Assembly (NCBI RefSeq): GCF_042659445.1
Contig: NZ_JBHSSR010000016.1
Strand: one strand, 5' to 3'
Origin: Macrococcoides epidermidis
Lineage (GTDB): Bacteria > Bacillota > Bacilli > Staphylococcales > Staphylococcaceae
Length of the DNA stretch: 64,000 nucleotides
Shown here: positions 1 to 9,001 of the stretch, in pieces
Layout: each line of letters opens with the position of its first letter
How positions within the stretch are numbered: the first letter of the stretch is position 1
Made by a program: the position numbers and the translations under genes
The notes under the pieces: generated by a model
Seen by the model: only the letters and a program-made list of their open reading frames with translations
What the model was told of the DNA's origin: nothing
The model's database searches: none

Positions 1-188
1 TATTTGGTGGAGATGGTTCGGTATTGATTTCTAAAGCGCTTGCTGTAACGGTAATCGGTGGTTTAGTATCATCCACGTTATTAACATTAATTGTAGTTCC
101 GATTGTATATGAATTATTGATGAAAATGCGTAATAAATTTACGAAAAGTAATACAACAACAGAGCGCGTAACCGTTGTAAATAAATAA
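1..188 (+). CDS. RND-family efflux transporter, C-terminal end (partial)
   Basis: The open frame (codons from base 3) enters from the left edge and stops at 186-188. About 60 residues are visible. They hold the end of the last membrane helix, with the pattern GGLVSSTLLTLIVVPIVYEL, and then a short polar tail. The pattern (SSTLLTL..VPIVY) is typical of the final helix of AcrB/SwrC-type RND exporters. The substrate cannot be inferred from this end, and the upstream part lies outside the window. Confidence 0.75.
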   Translation, partial: FGGDGSVLISKALAVTVIGGLVSSTLLTLIVVPIVYELLMKMRNKFTKSNTTTERVTVVNK

Positions 189-203
189 AAACTAAAGAAT
201 TCA

Positions 204-232
204 TTGACAATTGAAAATTTGAGTACTAATAT
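204..232 (+). promoter_or_regulatory. Promoter of the methionine operon
   Basis: A consensus -35 TTGACA (204-209) and a -10 TAATAT (227-232) are separated by 17 bp. They lie just upstream of the SAM riboswitch and read into it. Confidence 0.8.
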
Positions 233-254
233 AAATACCATATTAAAAATTAAA

Positions 255-360
255 TATCTTATCCAGAGAGACTGAGGGAATTGGCCCTATGACGTCTCAG
301 CAGCGGGCTCTTACGAGTACTGTGCTAAATCCAACAAGCTATTATGCTTGATAGATAAGT
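255..360 (+). ncRNA. SAM-I (S-box) riboswitch
   Basis: The stretch has the S-box core in order: the P1 5' strand CTTATC (258-263), then CCAGAGAGACTGAGGGA, TGGCCC, a GACGTCTCAGCAGCGGGC stretch, and a closing GATAAG (354-359) that pairs with the P1 5' strand. A strong intrinsic terminator follows at once. S-box RNAs bind S-adenosylmethionine and terminate transcription when methionine is plentiful. The methionine-importer genes downstream fit that control. Confidence 0.93.
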
Positions 361-372
361 GACTCATATATT

Positions 373-404
373 ACGTCATTGCTATTAAGCAATGACGTTT
401 TTTT
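373..404 (+). terminator. SAM-riboswitch expression-platform terminator
   Basis: ACGTCATTGC (373-382) pairs with GCAATGACGT (389-398) around a six-base loop, followed by a run of T. It lies between the S-box aptamer and metN, so it is the regulated terminator. Confidence 0.9.
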
Positions 405-432
405 CTTTGGATAAGTAAGTGGAGGGAATAGA

Positions 433-1443
433 TTGGCGATACAGTTTATTGATGTCAATAAGACATACAGAAGGAACGGTAAGACGACACAAGCGTTGAA
501 AGATATTTATTTAACGATTCCAACCGGAAAGATATTTGGACTTATTGGTTATAGTGGTGCTGGAAAAAGTACTTTGCTCAGAACAATAAATTTACTCGAG
601 AGACCTACGAGTGGCCAAGTGCTTGTCAATGATGTAGATATTACTACGTTAAACAAACAGAAACTACAAAAAGAACGATTAAACATAGGGATGATTTTCC
701 AGCAGTTTAATTTAATCCAATCTAAGACAGTAGCGGAAAACATCGCATTCAGTTTAAAAGCAGCACATTTCCCTAAGAAACAGTATGATGCTCGCATTAC
801 TGAATTACTTAATCTTGTAGGACTAACCCATCGCCGTGATAGTTATCCAAGAGAGTTGTCTGGAGGACAAAAGCAACGTGTCGGAATTGCACGTGCGCTT
901 GCCAATGATCCGGAAATATTGTTGTGTGATGAAGCGACGAGTGCGCTAGATCCAGAGACAACAAAAAGTATATTAAACTTGATTCGCGATATTAATCAGA
1001 AATTAGGGATTACTGTCGTTGTAATTACGCATGAGATGGATGTCATAAAAGAAATTTGTGATGAAGTGGCCGTAATGGATAATGGAGAAATCGTGGAACA
1101 TGCAGATGTATTTACTGTGTTTTCTAATCCACAAAGTGATTTAACAAGACACTTTGTAAATGATATCTATCATCTGGAATTACCAGATCAATATACGAAA
1201 TTAAATGATGAACATAAAGAAATTATTACGGTTAAGTTTATTGGAGATAGTGCAGAAAGTGCCTTTATCAATAATTTATATAAGAAATTTAACTGCGATA
1301 TCTCGATTATTCAAGGTAGGATTGAATACATACAGAATCAACCGATAGGTATATTAACTTTCGAAGTTACAGGTGATATTCAAGAAAGAATTGCTATAAA
1401 TGAATACATAAAGAAATCGAACGGAATCGAGAGGGTGGCATAA
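433..1443 (+). CDS. metN: Methionine ABC transporter ATP-binding protein MetN
   Basis: This is the ATPase of a methionine importer, coupling ATP hydrolysis to MetI on the cytoplasmic face. The 336-aa product has Walker A GYSGAGKST (39-47), Q90 of the Q-loop, signature LSGGQ (142-146), Walker B ending in catalytic E167, and H200 of the H-loop. A C-terminal extension of about 75 residues matches the NIL domain, which in MetN proteins senses methionine and trans-inhibits transport. The start is TTG at 433, with GGAGGG (421-426) at good spacing. It abuts metI directly and sits under the SAM riboswitch. Confidence 0.95.
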   Translation: MAIQFIDVNKTYRRNGKTTQALKDIYLTIPTGKIFGLIGYSGAGKSTLLRTINLLERPTSGQVLVNDVDITTLNKQKLQKERLNIGMIFQQFNLIQSKTVAENIAFSLKAAHFPKKQYDARITELLNLVGLTHRRDSYPRELSGGQKQRVGIARALANDPEILLCDEATSALDPETTKSILNLIRDINQKLGITVVVITHEMDVIKEICDEVAVMDNGEIVEHADVFTVFSNPQSDLTRHFVNDIYHLELPDQYTKLNDEHKEIITVKFIGDSAESAFINNLYKKFNCDISIIQGRIEYIQNQPIGILTFEVTGDIQERIAINEYIKKSNGIERVA

Positions 1444-2106
1444 ATGAGCGATAAATTTCAAACACTTCTACCAGAATTATATAAAGCATTTTTAGAAACG
1501 ATTTTAATGTCTAGTATTGCAATTACACTCTCTGTTCTTATTGGATTGCCACTTGGTATCCTTCTTTATTTAACACGCAATCAATTGCTTTTACCGAATG
1601 GACCACTTAACTCGATATTAGGATTTATCGTCAATATCATCCGTTCGTTTCCGTTTATCATTTTGATGGTAGCGATACTGCCATTTGCTACCAAGATTGT
1701 TGGGCAGTCCCATGGTCCTTATGTTGCAAGTGTCGCTTTAACGCTTGCCGCTGTACCTTTATTTGCTAGACTTATTGAAACATCTTTAAAGGAAGTCGAT
1801 AAAGGTGTCATTGAAGCATGTGTAGCTACTGGTGCATCACTTAAACAAATTATTATGGACGTGTTAATTCCAGAAAGTATGTCAGGGATTTTTCAGGCAA
1901 TTACTTTAGCGATTATTAGCATACTAGCTTATAGTGCAACTGCTGGTGTTATCGGTGGCGGAGGTATTGGTGACCTTGCCATTCGATATGGATACTATCG
2001 TTATGACAACGTTACGATGATTGTAACAGTCATTATACTCATTATACTTGTACAATTGATTCAAATAACTGGTGACTTTATCAGTAAACGTGTAGATAAA
2101 AGATAA
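1444..2106 (+). CDS. metI: Methionine ABC transporter permease MetI (MetP)
   Basis: This is the membrane-spanning subunit of the methionine importer. The 220-aa product has about five hydrophobic helices. An EAA-type coupling loop, with pattern EACVATGASLKQII followed by a conserved P, is the contact site for MetN. Its ATG follows the metN stop without a gap, which implies translational coupling. The length is normal for the family. Confidence 0.93.
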   Translation: MSDKFQTLLPELYKAFLETILMSSIAITLSVLIGLPLGILLYLTRNQLLLPNGPLNSILGFIVNIIRSFPFIILMVAILPFATKIVGQSHGPYVASVALTLAAVPLFARLIETSLKEVDKGVIEACVATGASLKQIIMDVLIPESMSGIFQAITLAIISILAYSATAGVIGGGGIGDLAIRYGYYRYDNVTMIVTVIILIILVQLIQITGDFISKRVDKR

Positions 2107-2191
2107 TAAGTAAAAACGAAAGATTAAAATAAAAAATATAAACGAAAATAATAAAGAACGAAAAAATTAAAGCAACGAAAGAAGGAAGAAT

Positions 2192-3034
2192 ATGAAGAAT
2201 ATAGTTATTTTTATATTGTCAGGCATCATCGTTATATTGTTATCCGGGATATTATTAGATAAAGGTAATCCGTTTGAGCGTCAAAATGCGGATGTAAAAA
2301 GTACGCAAAGTAAAGATAAAGGCAAAGTTAGTATTGGTGCAACGAGTGGACCTTATGCTGATATGGTAAAGAAAGCAATTCAGCCTGGTCTTGAAAAATT
2401 AGGCTATACAGTAGCGCTCGTTGAATACTCTGATTACATTCAACCGAATAAATCATTAGCAAAAGGTGATTTAGATGCGAATTTATATCAGCACATTGAA
2501 TTTATGAAACAGTTCAATGCCCAAAATAAGACGAATCTTGTTGCGACAGGACAAGTTCCAACTGCGCCGATGGGTATTTATTCTGGTAAATATAAATCAT
2601 TTGATGAAGTACCTAATGGTGCAGAAATTGCAATTCCAAATGATCCAGTCAATGCAGCACGTGCTTTTAAGACATTAAAATTAGCACATCTTATAGATAT
2701 TAAACCGAGGACAAACGAACTTACTATTTCAGAACGCGATGTCATTAACAACAAGAAAAATTTAAAGTTTGTTGCAGTAGAAGCGGCGCAATTACCACGT
2801 AGCAAAGATAGTATAGGATTATCAGCTGTTCCTGGTAACTTTGCATTAGCTTCTAAAATTGATTTAAAATCAGCATTACAGTTAGAGAAGATGGATGAAC
2901 ATTATCGAAATCGTATCGTTGTTAACAAGAAAAATGAAAATAGTCAATTAACAAAAGATATTAATAAAGTAATAACATCTAAAGCCTTTGATAAAGTAAT
3001 AGATGAATCATTCGTTGGATTTGATAAACCGTAG
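2192..3034 (+). CDS. metQ: MetQ/NlpA-family methionine-binding protein lacking a lipobox cysteine
   Basis: This is the substrate-binding subunit expected to deliver methionine to MetNI. The 280-aa product has an N-terminal hydrophobic segment (about residues 4-23). The mature part shows NlpA-family features: a SIGATSGPYADM start, a YSDYIQPNKSLAKGDLDANL stretch, and a region beginning at IPNDPVNAARA. MetQ proteins are normally lipoproteins, but the expected lipobox here reads LLSGILL, and I found no cysteine anywhere in the sequence. The protein is therefore probably held by an uncleaved helix or secreted. It is third in the SAM-riboswitch operon, after an 85-bp AT-rich gap. Confidence 0.88.
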   Translation: MKNIVIFILSGIIVILLSGILLDKGNPFERQNADVKSTQSKDKGKVSIGATSGPYADMVKKAIQPGLEKLGYTVALVEYSDYIQPNKSLAKGDLDANLYQHIEFMKQFNAQNKTNLVATGQVPTAPMGIYSGKYKSFDEVPNGAEIAIPNDPVNAARAFKTLKLAHLIDIKPRTNELTISERDVINNKKNLKFVAVEAAQLPRSKDSIGLSAVPGNFALASKIDLKSALQLEKMDEHYRNRIVVNKKNENSQLTKDINKVITSKAFDKVIDESFVGFDKP

Positions 3035-3045
3035 GAGGCAGTGTA

Positions 3046-4206
3046 ATGGCATACACAAAAATATTAGAAACAATTCCGGAAAGTTATTTTGGTAAGACGA
3101 TGGGACGTAAACTTGATGTTGGAAGTAAACCCCTCATAAATATGGCGGTAGGGATACCTGATAAACCAGTACCTGATAGCGTAATTCAAGCACTGACTGA
3201 AAGTATTCAAAATCCACAGAATAATAAATACGGTGTGTTTAGAGGGAAAGAAACATTTAAAGCTGCAATTAAAAAGTTCTATAAAGACGTATATGATGTT
3301 GAATTAGACCAGGACAAAGAAATTTGTATTTTATATGGTACGAAAAGTGGGTTAGTGCATCTACCGACATGTGTGATTGAGCCGGGAGATGGTGTATTAT
3401 TACCAAATCCGGGATACACGGATTATTTAGCGGGTGTGAAACTTGCTAGAGGGGAACATTATGAGCTGAAACTGTATCCGGAAGAACATTATTTACCTGA
3501 TTTCGATAAAGTAGATGAAGCAAAACTTAATAACACAAAACTAATCTATTTAAATTATCCAAGTAACCCTACTGGTGCAGTTGCAACAAAAGCATTCTTT
3601 GATGCGACGATCAATCGTTTTAAAGACACAGATACAAAAATTGTGCATGACTTTGCATATGCTGCATTTGGGTTTGATGCAAAAAATCCTAGCATCTTGC
3701 AATCACCAGGTGCTAAGGATGTGGCGATTGAAATCTATTCATTATCTAAAGGTTTTAATATGTCTGGTGTACGCGTGGGATTTGCTGTAGGTAATGCAGA
3801 AATTATCGAGAACTTGAACTATTTCCAGGATCACACGCAGGTGGGTATGTGGGGTGCCATTCAGGACGGTGCTGTAGCGGCATTAGAACTTGGTGAATCG
3901 TTTTTAAATGAACAGAATGAATTATTTAAAAGACGTCGAGATAAAGTGACTCAAGCTTTAATTGAAGCAGATATTCCGTTTGAGCCGATGCAAGGTGGCA
4001 TATTTATCTGGATAAAAGTGCCGGATGAATTTAATAGTGAAGAATATGTAGATTTCTTACTAAAGTCACAAAGTATGCTTACAACACCGGGACTTCCGTT
4101 TGGAAGTTTAGGTGATCAATACATTCGTGTTTCACTTGCAGTAGATGATGCTCAAGTGGATGAATTTATTGAACGCATTAAAGAAACAAATGTTCTTTAT
4201 GAATGA
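3046..4206 (+). CDS. PLP-dependent class I/II aminotransferase of the methionine operon
   Basis: This is a fold-type I aminotransferase of 386 aa. Visible active-site parts are the YPSNPTG motif (171-177), aspartate D202, the Schiff-base lysine K235 within SLSKGFNMSGVRVGF, and a C-terminal RVSLAV arginine motif. It resembles the PatA/diaminopimelate-aminotransferase-like group. Its place as last gene of a SAM-riboswitch operon suggests the keto-acid/methionine step (for example 2-keto-4-methylthiobutyrate to methionine), but that substrate is inference. RBS GGAGG lies at 3032-3036. Confidence 0.85.
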   Translation: MAYTKILETIPESYFGKTMGRKLDVGSKPLINMAVGIPDKPVPDSVIQALTESIQNPQNNKYGVFRGKETFKAAIKKFYKDVYDVELDQDKEICILYGTKSGLVHLPTCVIEPGDGVLLPNPGYTDYLAGVKLARGEHYELKLYPEEHYLPDFDKVDEAKLNNTKLIYLNYPSNPTGAVATKAFFDATINRFKDTDTKIVHDFAYAAFGFDAKNPSILQSPGAKDVAIEIYSLSKGFNMSGVRVGFAVGNAEIIENLNYFQDHTQVGMWGAIQDGAVAALELGESFLNEQNELFKRRRDKVTQALIEADIPFEPMQGGIFIWIKVPDEFNSEEYVDFLLKSQSMLTTPGLPFGSLGDQYIRVSLAVDDAQVDEFIERIKETNVLYE

Positions 4207-4210
4207 TAAA

Positions 4211-4240
4211 AAAACAGGATGCTATTTTGGCATCCTGTTT
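4211..4240 (+). terminator. Intrinsic terminator between convergent genes
   Basis: AAACAGGATGC (4212-4222) pairs with GCATCCTGTTT (4230-4240). A-rich sequence lies on the left and T-rich sequence in the right arm, so it can serve the methionine operon and probably also the convergent gene. Confidence 0.8.
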
Positions 4241-4559
4241 AAATATATATGGCTATAATCACAATAACCATTAAAGCGATAACAAGTGAAAAAATATCTA
4301 GAATTCTTTTTGCTTTTGAATCATTAAATTTATGTTTATAAGCTGCGATTTCAATATTCATTAATAAACATATCGCAAGTAATGTAATCCAGAACTTCAT
4401 ATTTCCCGGGATATGCATTACAGATGTAAATATAAAGAAGCAATACCCTAATCCTAATATAATACGTAATATATTTAATATATTCAATTTAAGATGATAG
4501 ATACTCGTGTAACTTACAATAAGATACATCAATGTGAACAAAGTGATTAAAAAAATCAT
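4239..4559 (-). CDS. Small membrane protein of unknown function
   Basis: The 106-aa product has about three to four hydrophobic segments and a short polar stretch (AAYKHKFNDSKAKR). I do not recognise the family. Its start codon overlaps the stop of the upstream exporter gene by 4 nt (ATGA arrangement), so the two are probably translated together. A role linked to the exporter is possible but not shown. Confidence 0.7.
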   Translation of the reverse strand: MIFLITLFTLMYLIVSYTSIYHLKLNILNILRIILGLGYCFFIFTSVMHIPGNMKFWITLLAICLLMNIEIAAYKHKFNDSKAKRILDIFSLVIALMVIVIIAIYI

Positions 4560-5701
4560 ACTGTACGTCCTTTCTTAAAGTACATCATTAAGACGATTGT
4601 ACCTATAACTGTCATTATTGCACCGAAATAAAATGGTGCATCAATTTGTTTTGATAAAATTCCGGTAAAAGCAAGTGGACCAAGAATACGTCCTAAGCTA
4701 TCCATACTGTAACTGATAGAAGTGAGTTTACCCATATTACTACGATTGCCTTCTTTAGTCAATCTGCTTGTAAGCAACGTTCTAACTAATGCGTTACCAG
4801 CCATTAGAAGTACTAAACATAGTCCTGCATACCATAAATTCATAGAGAATGGTAATAGGATAAATGCGATAACTGTTAATATCTGACCTGTAATAATAAC
4901 AGGTTTTTCTTTCCCATCTTTTACTTTACGTAAATAACCACCTTGGAGACCGGCATTGATCAATCCACCGATCATAAAAAGAAGACCCATTTGAGTAGTT
5001 GTGATATTTATTTTCTCAATTTCAAAGAGCTGGAAAGTACTTTCCATACCACTCATCGTAAACATAACGATAAAAGTTGAGATTAAGATGAATATAATTT
5101 GTGGTGTCAGCATTTTTGAAGTACCTAGCTCAGTTTCTTTCGCACTGTTTCCGTGATAAGTTTCCTGTAAAGTTAGCATTGATAATATTGCAATTAGTAC
5201 CAGTATGGCACTTGTGACAAAGTATGGCACCTGATAACTGATGCCGGATAACAAGCCACCAACTGCAGGACCGAAGATGAAACCAAGTCCAATCATCATT
5301 CCCATGAGTCCCATATATTTATTACGTTCTTCTTCACTTGTCATATCACTCACCATGCTTGTTGTCGTTGAGAAACAAGCACCGGAGAAGATACCACCTA
5401 TAACACGTGCAGTATAGAGCATTGCCAGGTTATCGATAAAAAGACCGAACAAAAAGAAGCTTAATGTAAATCCGATAAGTCCGATGAACAATATTTTTTT
5501 ACGGCCAATTTTATCTGATAGATATCCCCAAAATGGTGCGGCTAAAAATGAAAATATTGAATAACTGGCTAGCAATAATCCCATATGAAATGCATTTAAG
5601 TGCATACTATGAACAAGTGCCGGGATTACAGGAATAACAATGCTAAAGCCAAAATATATAAAAAACTGAATTGCCATAAGTAATTTGATTTGTTTGTTCA
5701 T
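4556..5701 (-). CDS. MFS multidrug exporter, NorA-like
   Basis: This is a proton-driven major facilitator of 381 aa with about 12 membrane helices. Motif A is visible as GYLSDKIGRKK after helix 2, and a motif-C-like region (GLGFIFGPAVGG) lies in helix 5, which is characteristic of drug/proton antiporters. I chose ATG at 5701 (start MNKQIKLL) because GGAGTG precedes it and a longer upstream reading adds 32 atypical residues. NorA-type pumps export quinolones and dyes; the substrate here is unproven. Confidence 0.85.
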   Translation of the reverse strand: MNKQIKLLMAIQFFIYFGFSIVIPVIPALVHSMHLNAFHMGLLLASYSIFSFLAAPFWGYLSDKIGRKKILFIGLIGFTLSFFLFGLFIDNLAMLYTARVIGGIFSGACFSTTTSMVSDMTSEEERNKYMGLMGMMIGLGFIFGPAVGGLLSGISYQVPYFVTSAILVLIAILSMLTLQETYHGNSAKETELGTSKMLTPQIIFILISTFIVMFTMSGMESTFQLFEIEKINITTTQMGLLFMIGGLINAGLQGGYLRKVKDGKEKPVIITGQILTVIAFILLPFSMNLWYAGLCLVLLMAGNALVRTLLTSRLTKEGNRSNMGKLTSISYSMDSLGRILGPLAFTGILSKQIDAPFYFGAIMTVIGTIVLMMYFKKGRTV

Positions 5702-5767
5702 AAAGTCACTCCAAAAAAAATTTAATACATATATTGTAACGAATAATAGTGGAAAAGAATATAAAAA

Positions 5768-5788
5768 GTCACGGTTTTTTACCGTGAC
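5768..5788 (-). terminator. Terminator for the 52-aa gene / GyrI-like operon
   Basis: On the minus strand GTCACGG pairs with CCGTGAC (5768-5774 with 5782-5788) and is followed by TTTTTAT. It closes the two-gene minus operon before the MFS gene. Confidence 0.7.
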
Positions 5789-5796
5789 AGATCGCA

Positions 5797-5955
5797 TTAC
5801 ATTTTATCGCGTGTTTCCTGTATTGCTTTTTCGATTTCAACAAGCTTTTGTTCTAATTTAGGTGAAGATTGACCGGTTGATTCAACCTTCTCTAAATCGT
5901 TTTGGATTCTTATATATTCTTCTTTAAGTTCTAATAATTGTTGTTCTAAATTCAT
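5797..5955 (-). CDS. Small coiled-coil protein (52 aa), unknown function
   Basis: The short reading frame starts MNLEQQLLELKEEYIRIQ, is rich in E, K, Q and L with heptad-like spacing, and ends ETRDKM. This suggests a two-helix coiled coil. A good RBS (AAAGGAAG) lies at proper spacing, inside the end of the upstream GyrI-like gene, whose stop is only 3 nt away. It resembles short conserved staphylococcal coiled-coil proteins, but I cannot name a function. Confidence 0.7.
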   Translation of the reverse strand: MNLEQQLLELKEEYIRIQNDLEKVESTGQSSPKLEQKLVEIEKAIQETRDKM

Positions 5956-5958
5956 TAT

Positions 5959-6432
5959 TTACTTCCTTTCTACAGGTATCCAGATTTCTACTTTCGGGTT
6001 ATCGGTTTCAAAATTCATATTTAGCGGGTAGAATTCTAAATCAGCAGTTTGCAATGGTCTGAATGGTGCATCTTTAAACCAAGTACCGTAAATATACTCA
6101 AATGTTTCCTGAATAGCTGTTGGAATGGGACCGATTGCATCAAATACAACCCATTCAGACGCAGGGATATAAGCTGTTTCGTAATTTTCATGCGGTTCTT
6201 TAGTCGCAACTGAAATTAAGTAATTTAAATGTTCAGATGGTTCTGTTTTAATGCATGCACCGATGTGACCTTTTAAAGTATCTACATCATTTAATTTTTG
6301 TAAGTCAGCAAGTGTGCCGTTGTGTTCAAGCTCATCCCAGAGTGGTTTGATTTCTCCCATTGTTTCGGTAGTGAATTCTCTTTTTAAACCACTAAGATAA
6401 AATGCGCCGAGCGATACAACTTTATATGTCAT
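5959..6432 (-). CDS. GyrI-like / AraC effector-binding domain protein
   Basis: The 157-aa product consists of one GyrI-like (SHS2-type) effector-binding domain. It starts with a strand pattern around MTYKVVSLGAFYLSGLKREF, has a central YIPASEWVVF strand, and ends with LEFYPL and the VEIWIPV strand typical of the family. Such stand-alone domains bind small hydrophobic molecules. The ATG at 6432 follows GAAGGGGG; an upstream in-frame extension is implausible. It is divergent from the ybaK gene. Confidence 0.85.
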   Translation of the reverse strand: MTYKVVSLGAFYLSGLKREFTTETMGEIKPLWDELEHNGTLADLQKLNDVDTLKGHIGACIKTEPSEHLNYLISVATKEPHENYETAYIPASEWVVFDAIGPIPTAIQETFEYIYGTWFKDAPFRPLQTADLEFYPLNMNFETDNPKVEIWIPVERK

Positions 6433-6509
6433 ATAAAAACCCCCTTCTAAAAGAAATATACATGAAAAGTGGTATATTATAAAGTGACAAGAATATTGGA
6501 GGCATGTAT

Positions 6510-6992
6510 ATGAGTAAAAAAGTAAAAACAAACGCATTAAGAAAACTTGATCAAAAGAAAATTTCTTATGAAACGTTCACATATTCGATAGAAGAAGATC
6601 AAGTTGATGGGATTACCGTAGCGAATAAAATTGGCCAACCAGTTGAAGAAGTATATAAAACATTAGTACTACAAGGTAAAAATAATTATTATGTCGCTGT
6701 TATTCCAGTTGAAGCAACGCTCAATATTAAAGCTATCAGTAAAGTAGTTGGTGAGAAGAAGTTAGAAATGCTTGCTGTAAAAAATCTAGAAAAAACAACA
6801 GGTTATATTCGTGGTGGCTGTTCACCGGTAGGTATGAAAAAACAATTTCCCACTGTAATTGATGCATCTGCTCAAACACATGAGAAAATTATTGTCAGTG
6901 CAGGGCAAATAGGTATCCAGATGAAAGTTAATGTAGATGAACTCATACAATTAATCAATGCGAAAGTGAGTCGGATTACCGATGAAGATTAA
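6510..6992 (+). CDS. ybaK: Cys-tRNA(Pro)/aminoacyl-tRNA deacylase, YbaK/EbsC family
   Basis: This is a trans-editing enzyme family that hydrolyses mischarged aminoacyl-tRNA, classically Cys-tRNA(Pro). The 160-aa product shows the family landmarks: the VYKTLVLQG strand, YYVAVIPVEATLN, a GYIRGGCSPVG loop that forms the active-site pocket, and DASA followed by EKIIVSAGQ. The start at 6510 is preferred over ATG 6504, because GGAGG (6497-6501) lies 8 nt from the former and only 2 nt from the latter. Confidence 0.9.
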   Translation: MSKKVKTNALRKLDQKKISYETFTYSIEEDQVDGITVANKIGQPVEEVYKTLVLQGKNNYYVAVIPVEATLNIKAISKVVGEKKLEMLAVKNLEKTTGYIRGGCSPVGMKKQFPTVIDASAQTHEKIIVSAGQIGIQMKVNVDELIQLINAKVSRITDED

Positions 6993-8064
6993 AGATAACT
7001 ACATGACAATGTCAATTAAAGATAGACGTACAATCGTTGTCTCAGATATTCATGGCAATATAGATTTATTTAAAGATTTGCTTTTAAAAGTAGCGTATAC
7101 AGAAGATGATCGGCTCATTATTTTAGGTGATATTATCGATAAAGGTCCTAAAAGTATAGCACTCGTTGAATTTGTAGGAGAATTATTGAAAAATGAACAT
7201 GTTCACATGGTTCTCGGGAATTGTGACTGTATCTTCGATGAATTAGAAGAAGATTATTTGTACAATTATATGAAACGCCGTCATACACTTGTACATGAAG
7301 CGCTGGATAAACTCGGTAAGACACTGGATGATTATGAATCACAAAGTGATATGGCTAAGGACGTGCGTAAGCATTTTAGTTACATTCATGATATCGTTCG
7401 TGATTTACCTTTAATGATTGAAACAGAAGATTTCATATTTGTACATGCAGGTATAGACCAATATGATTATATGAATACGTCTCGTTATAACGCACTGAAC
7501 ATGCCATATTTCTATAATGCAACGCATGATGCTGAAAAAATGGTTGTGGTCGGTCATTTTCCGACATGTAACTTTGTTGAAGATGGACTTATGAATAACA
7601 ACATTAAGATAAATGAAGCGTCACGTATCATTGATATCGATGGTGGCAATCAAGTGAAATATAGTGGCCAACTTAACGCGTTAATCATTGAATATACAGA
7701 TGATGCATACACATTAAATACTTTGGCGGTAGATGATTATAAGAGAGAGGTTGTAATTCAGGATTTCGAAGTGGCCTATCAGGAGCCACATACGTTTACT
7801 TATCCGCATTTTGAAATAGAAGTATTTGATGGGGATGAATATTTCACGCAGGCAAAACACATACATACAGGAATAGACTTTATGGTAAAGACAGAATTTA
7901 TTAAAGCAATTGAAGATGGCTACCGTCTAAAAGATGATTACACCGATTATTTCATGGATGTATCAATTGGAGAAGAAGTTGCTATCATTGATGATTCATA
8001 CTTAGGGTATACACTTATTATGAAAGATGGTATTACTGGTTGGGTACCTGAAGAAGTATTGTAA
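6982..8064 (+). CDS. Calcineurin-like metallophosphoesterase with C-terminal SH3-like region
   Basis: The catalytic half (about residues 15-220) has the metal-binding motifs of PP2A-type bacterial phosphatases: SDIHGN (21-26), GDIIDKGP (49-56), GNCD (79-82), and later VHAGID and VGHFPT. The usual GNHE/GNHD motif carries cysteine at the histidine position. A C-terminal stretch of about 130 residues ends in an SH3-like pattern (GEEVAIIDDSYLGY, GWVPEEVL). The start is uncertain: 6982 overlaps ybaK by 11 nt, and ATG 7003 is an alternative. The natural substrate is unknown. Confidence 0.8.
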   Translation: MKIKDNYMTMSIKDRRTIVVSDIHGNIDLFKDLLLKVAYTEDDRLIILGDIIDKGPKSIALVEFVGELLKNEHVHMVLGNCDCIFDELEEDYLYNYMKRRHTLVHEALDKLGKTLDDYESQSDMAKDVRKHFSYIHDIVRDLPLMIETEDFIFVHAGIDQYDYMNTSRYNALNMPYFYNATHDAEKMVVVGHFPTCNFVEDGLMNNNIKINEASRIIDIDGGNQVKYSGQLNALIIEYTDDAYTLNTLAVDDYKREVVIQDFEVAYQEPHTFTYPHFEIEVFDGDEYFTQAKHIHTGIDFMVKTEFIKAIEDGYRLKDDYTDYFMDVSIGEEVAIIDDSYLGYTLIMKDGITGWVPEEVL

Positions 8065-8090
8065 CAAGCTATTAAGAGAGAAGGTTTATC

Positions 8091-8996
8091 ATGACACAAA
8101 GCTTTATTATGATTATCGCTTTGATTATGCTCGGATATATTTTGAAAAAGCTAAAATATTTAAAAGAAGAAGATGGAAGAGTACTCGCTACTTTAGTGAT
8201 GAATGTAACATTACCTTCCCTTGTGATTGTGACTTTAAGCGGGGTAGAAATTGATGCATCATTGATTATGCTTCCGATTATCATGATTATATATGCAGTC
8301 ATCGCAAAATTTTTAGCAATCCTTTTGTTTCTGAAATATAATAATCAAATTCGTGGCTCAGTAGGTATGATGGCTTCAGCTTTTAATATTGGATTATTTG
8401 CTTATCCACTGGTTGAGCAGATGTTTGGTGCTAAAGGATTACTGTACTTTGGAATGTTTGATATCGGTGGATCTATTATGATGTTTGGTGTAACTTACTT
8501 TGTCGGCAGTTACTTTAGTGAAGGGGGAGACACGTTTGATATTAGATATTTATTGATGAGTATTTTAAAGACCGTACCGTTAATGACATATATCATCATG
8601 CTGATATTTAATGTGATTCACTTTAAATTACCGTCTCAAGTGCTGGATTTCTTTGAAATCATATCAAAAGCCAATCTACCGTTATCCATGATTTTATTAG
8701 GTGTCTTTTTAAACTTTAAAATCGATAAGTATTACTTACCGATTGCAATGAAATACTTAGCGTTCCATTATGGATTAGGGGCATTTGTCGGTGCGATTTG
8801 TTACTTCTTATTACCGTTTAATGAGATGTTTAGAACGACTCTACTTATTGGTTGGCTATTACCGATAGGTGTGGCGATTATTCCGTATGCAATTGAATTT
8901 AAATATAAGACCATTCCACTGATCAGTATGATAACAAATATTACGATAGTGATATCGATTGTGATCCTGTATATATTTCAGTTGATAATGCTATAA
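8091..8996 (+). CDS. AEC family transporter (auxin efflux carrier/malate permease type)
   Basis: The 301-aa membrane protein has about ten helices, with the AEC-family internal symmetry: an N-terminal half beginning MIIALIMLGYILKKL with a TLPSLV motif and a C-terminal half with KANLPLSMILLGVFL and a closing IPYAIEF segment. The family includes malate/malonate permeases and auxin carriers; the substrate here cannot be told. RBS is AGAAGG at 8079-8084. Confidence 0.85.
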   Translation: MTQSFIMIIALIMLGYILKKLKYLKEEDGRVLATLVMNVTLPSLVIVTLSGVEIDASLIMLPIIMIIYAVIAKFLAILLFLKYNNQIRGSVGMMASAFNIGLFAYPLVEQMFGAKGLLYFGMFDIGGSIMMFGVTYFVGSYFSEGGDTFDIRYLLMSILKTVPLMTYIIMLIFNVIHFKLPSQVLDFFEIISKANLPLSMILLGVFLNFKIDKYYLPIAMKYLAFHYGLGAFVGAICYFLLPFNEMFRTTLLIGWLLPIGVAIIPYAIEFKYKTIPLISMITNITIVISIVILYIFQLIML

Positions 8997-9001
8997 AAGA
9001 A

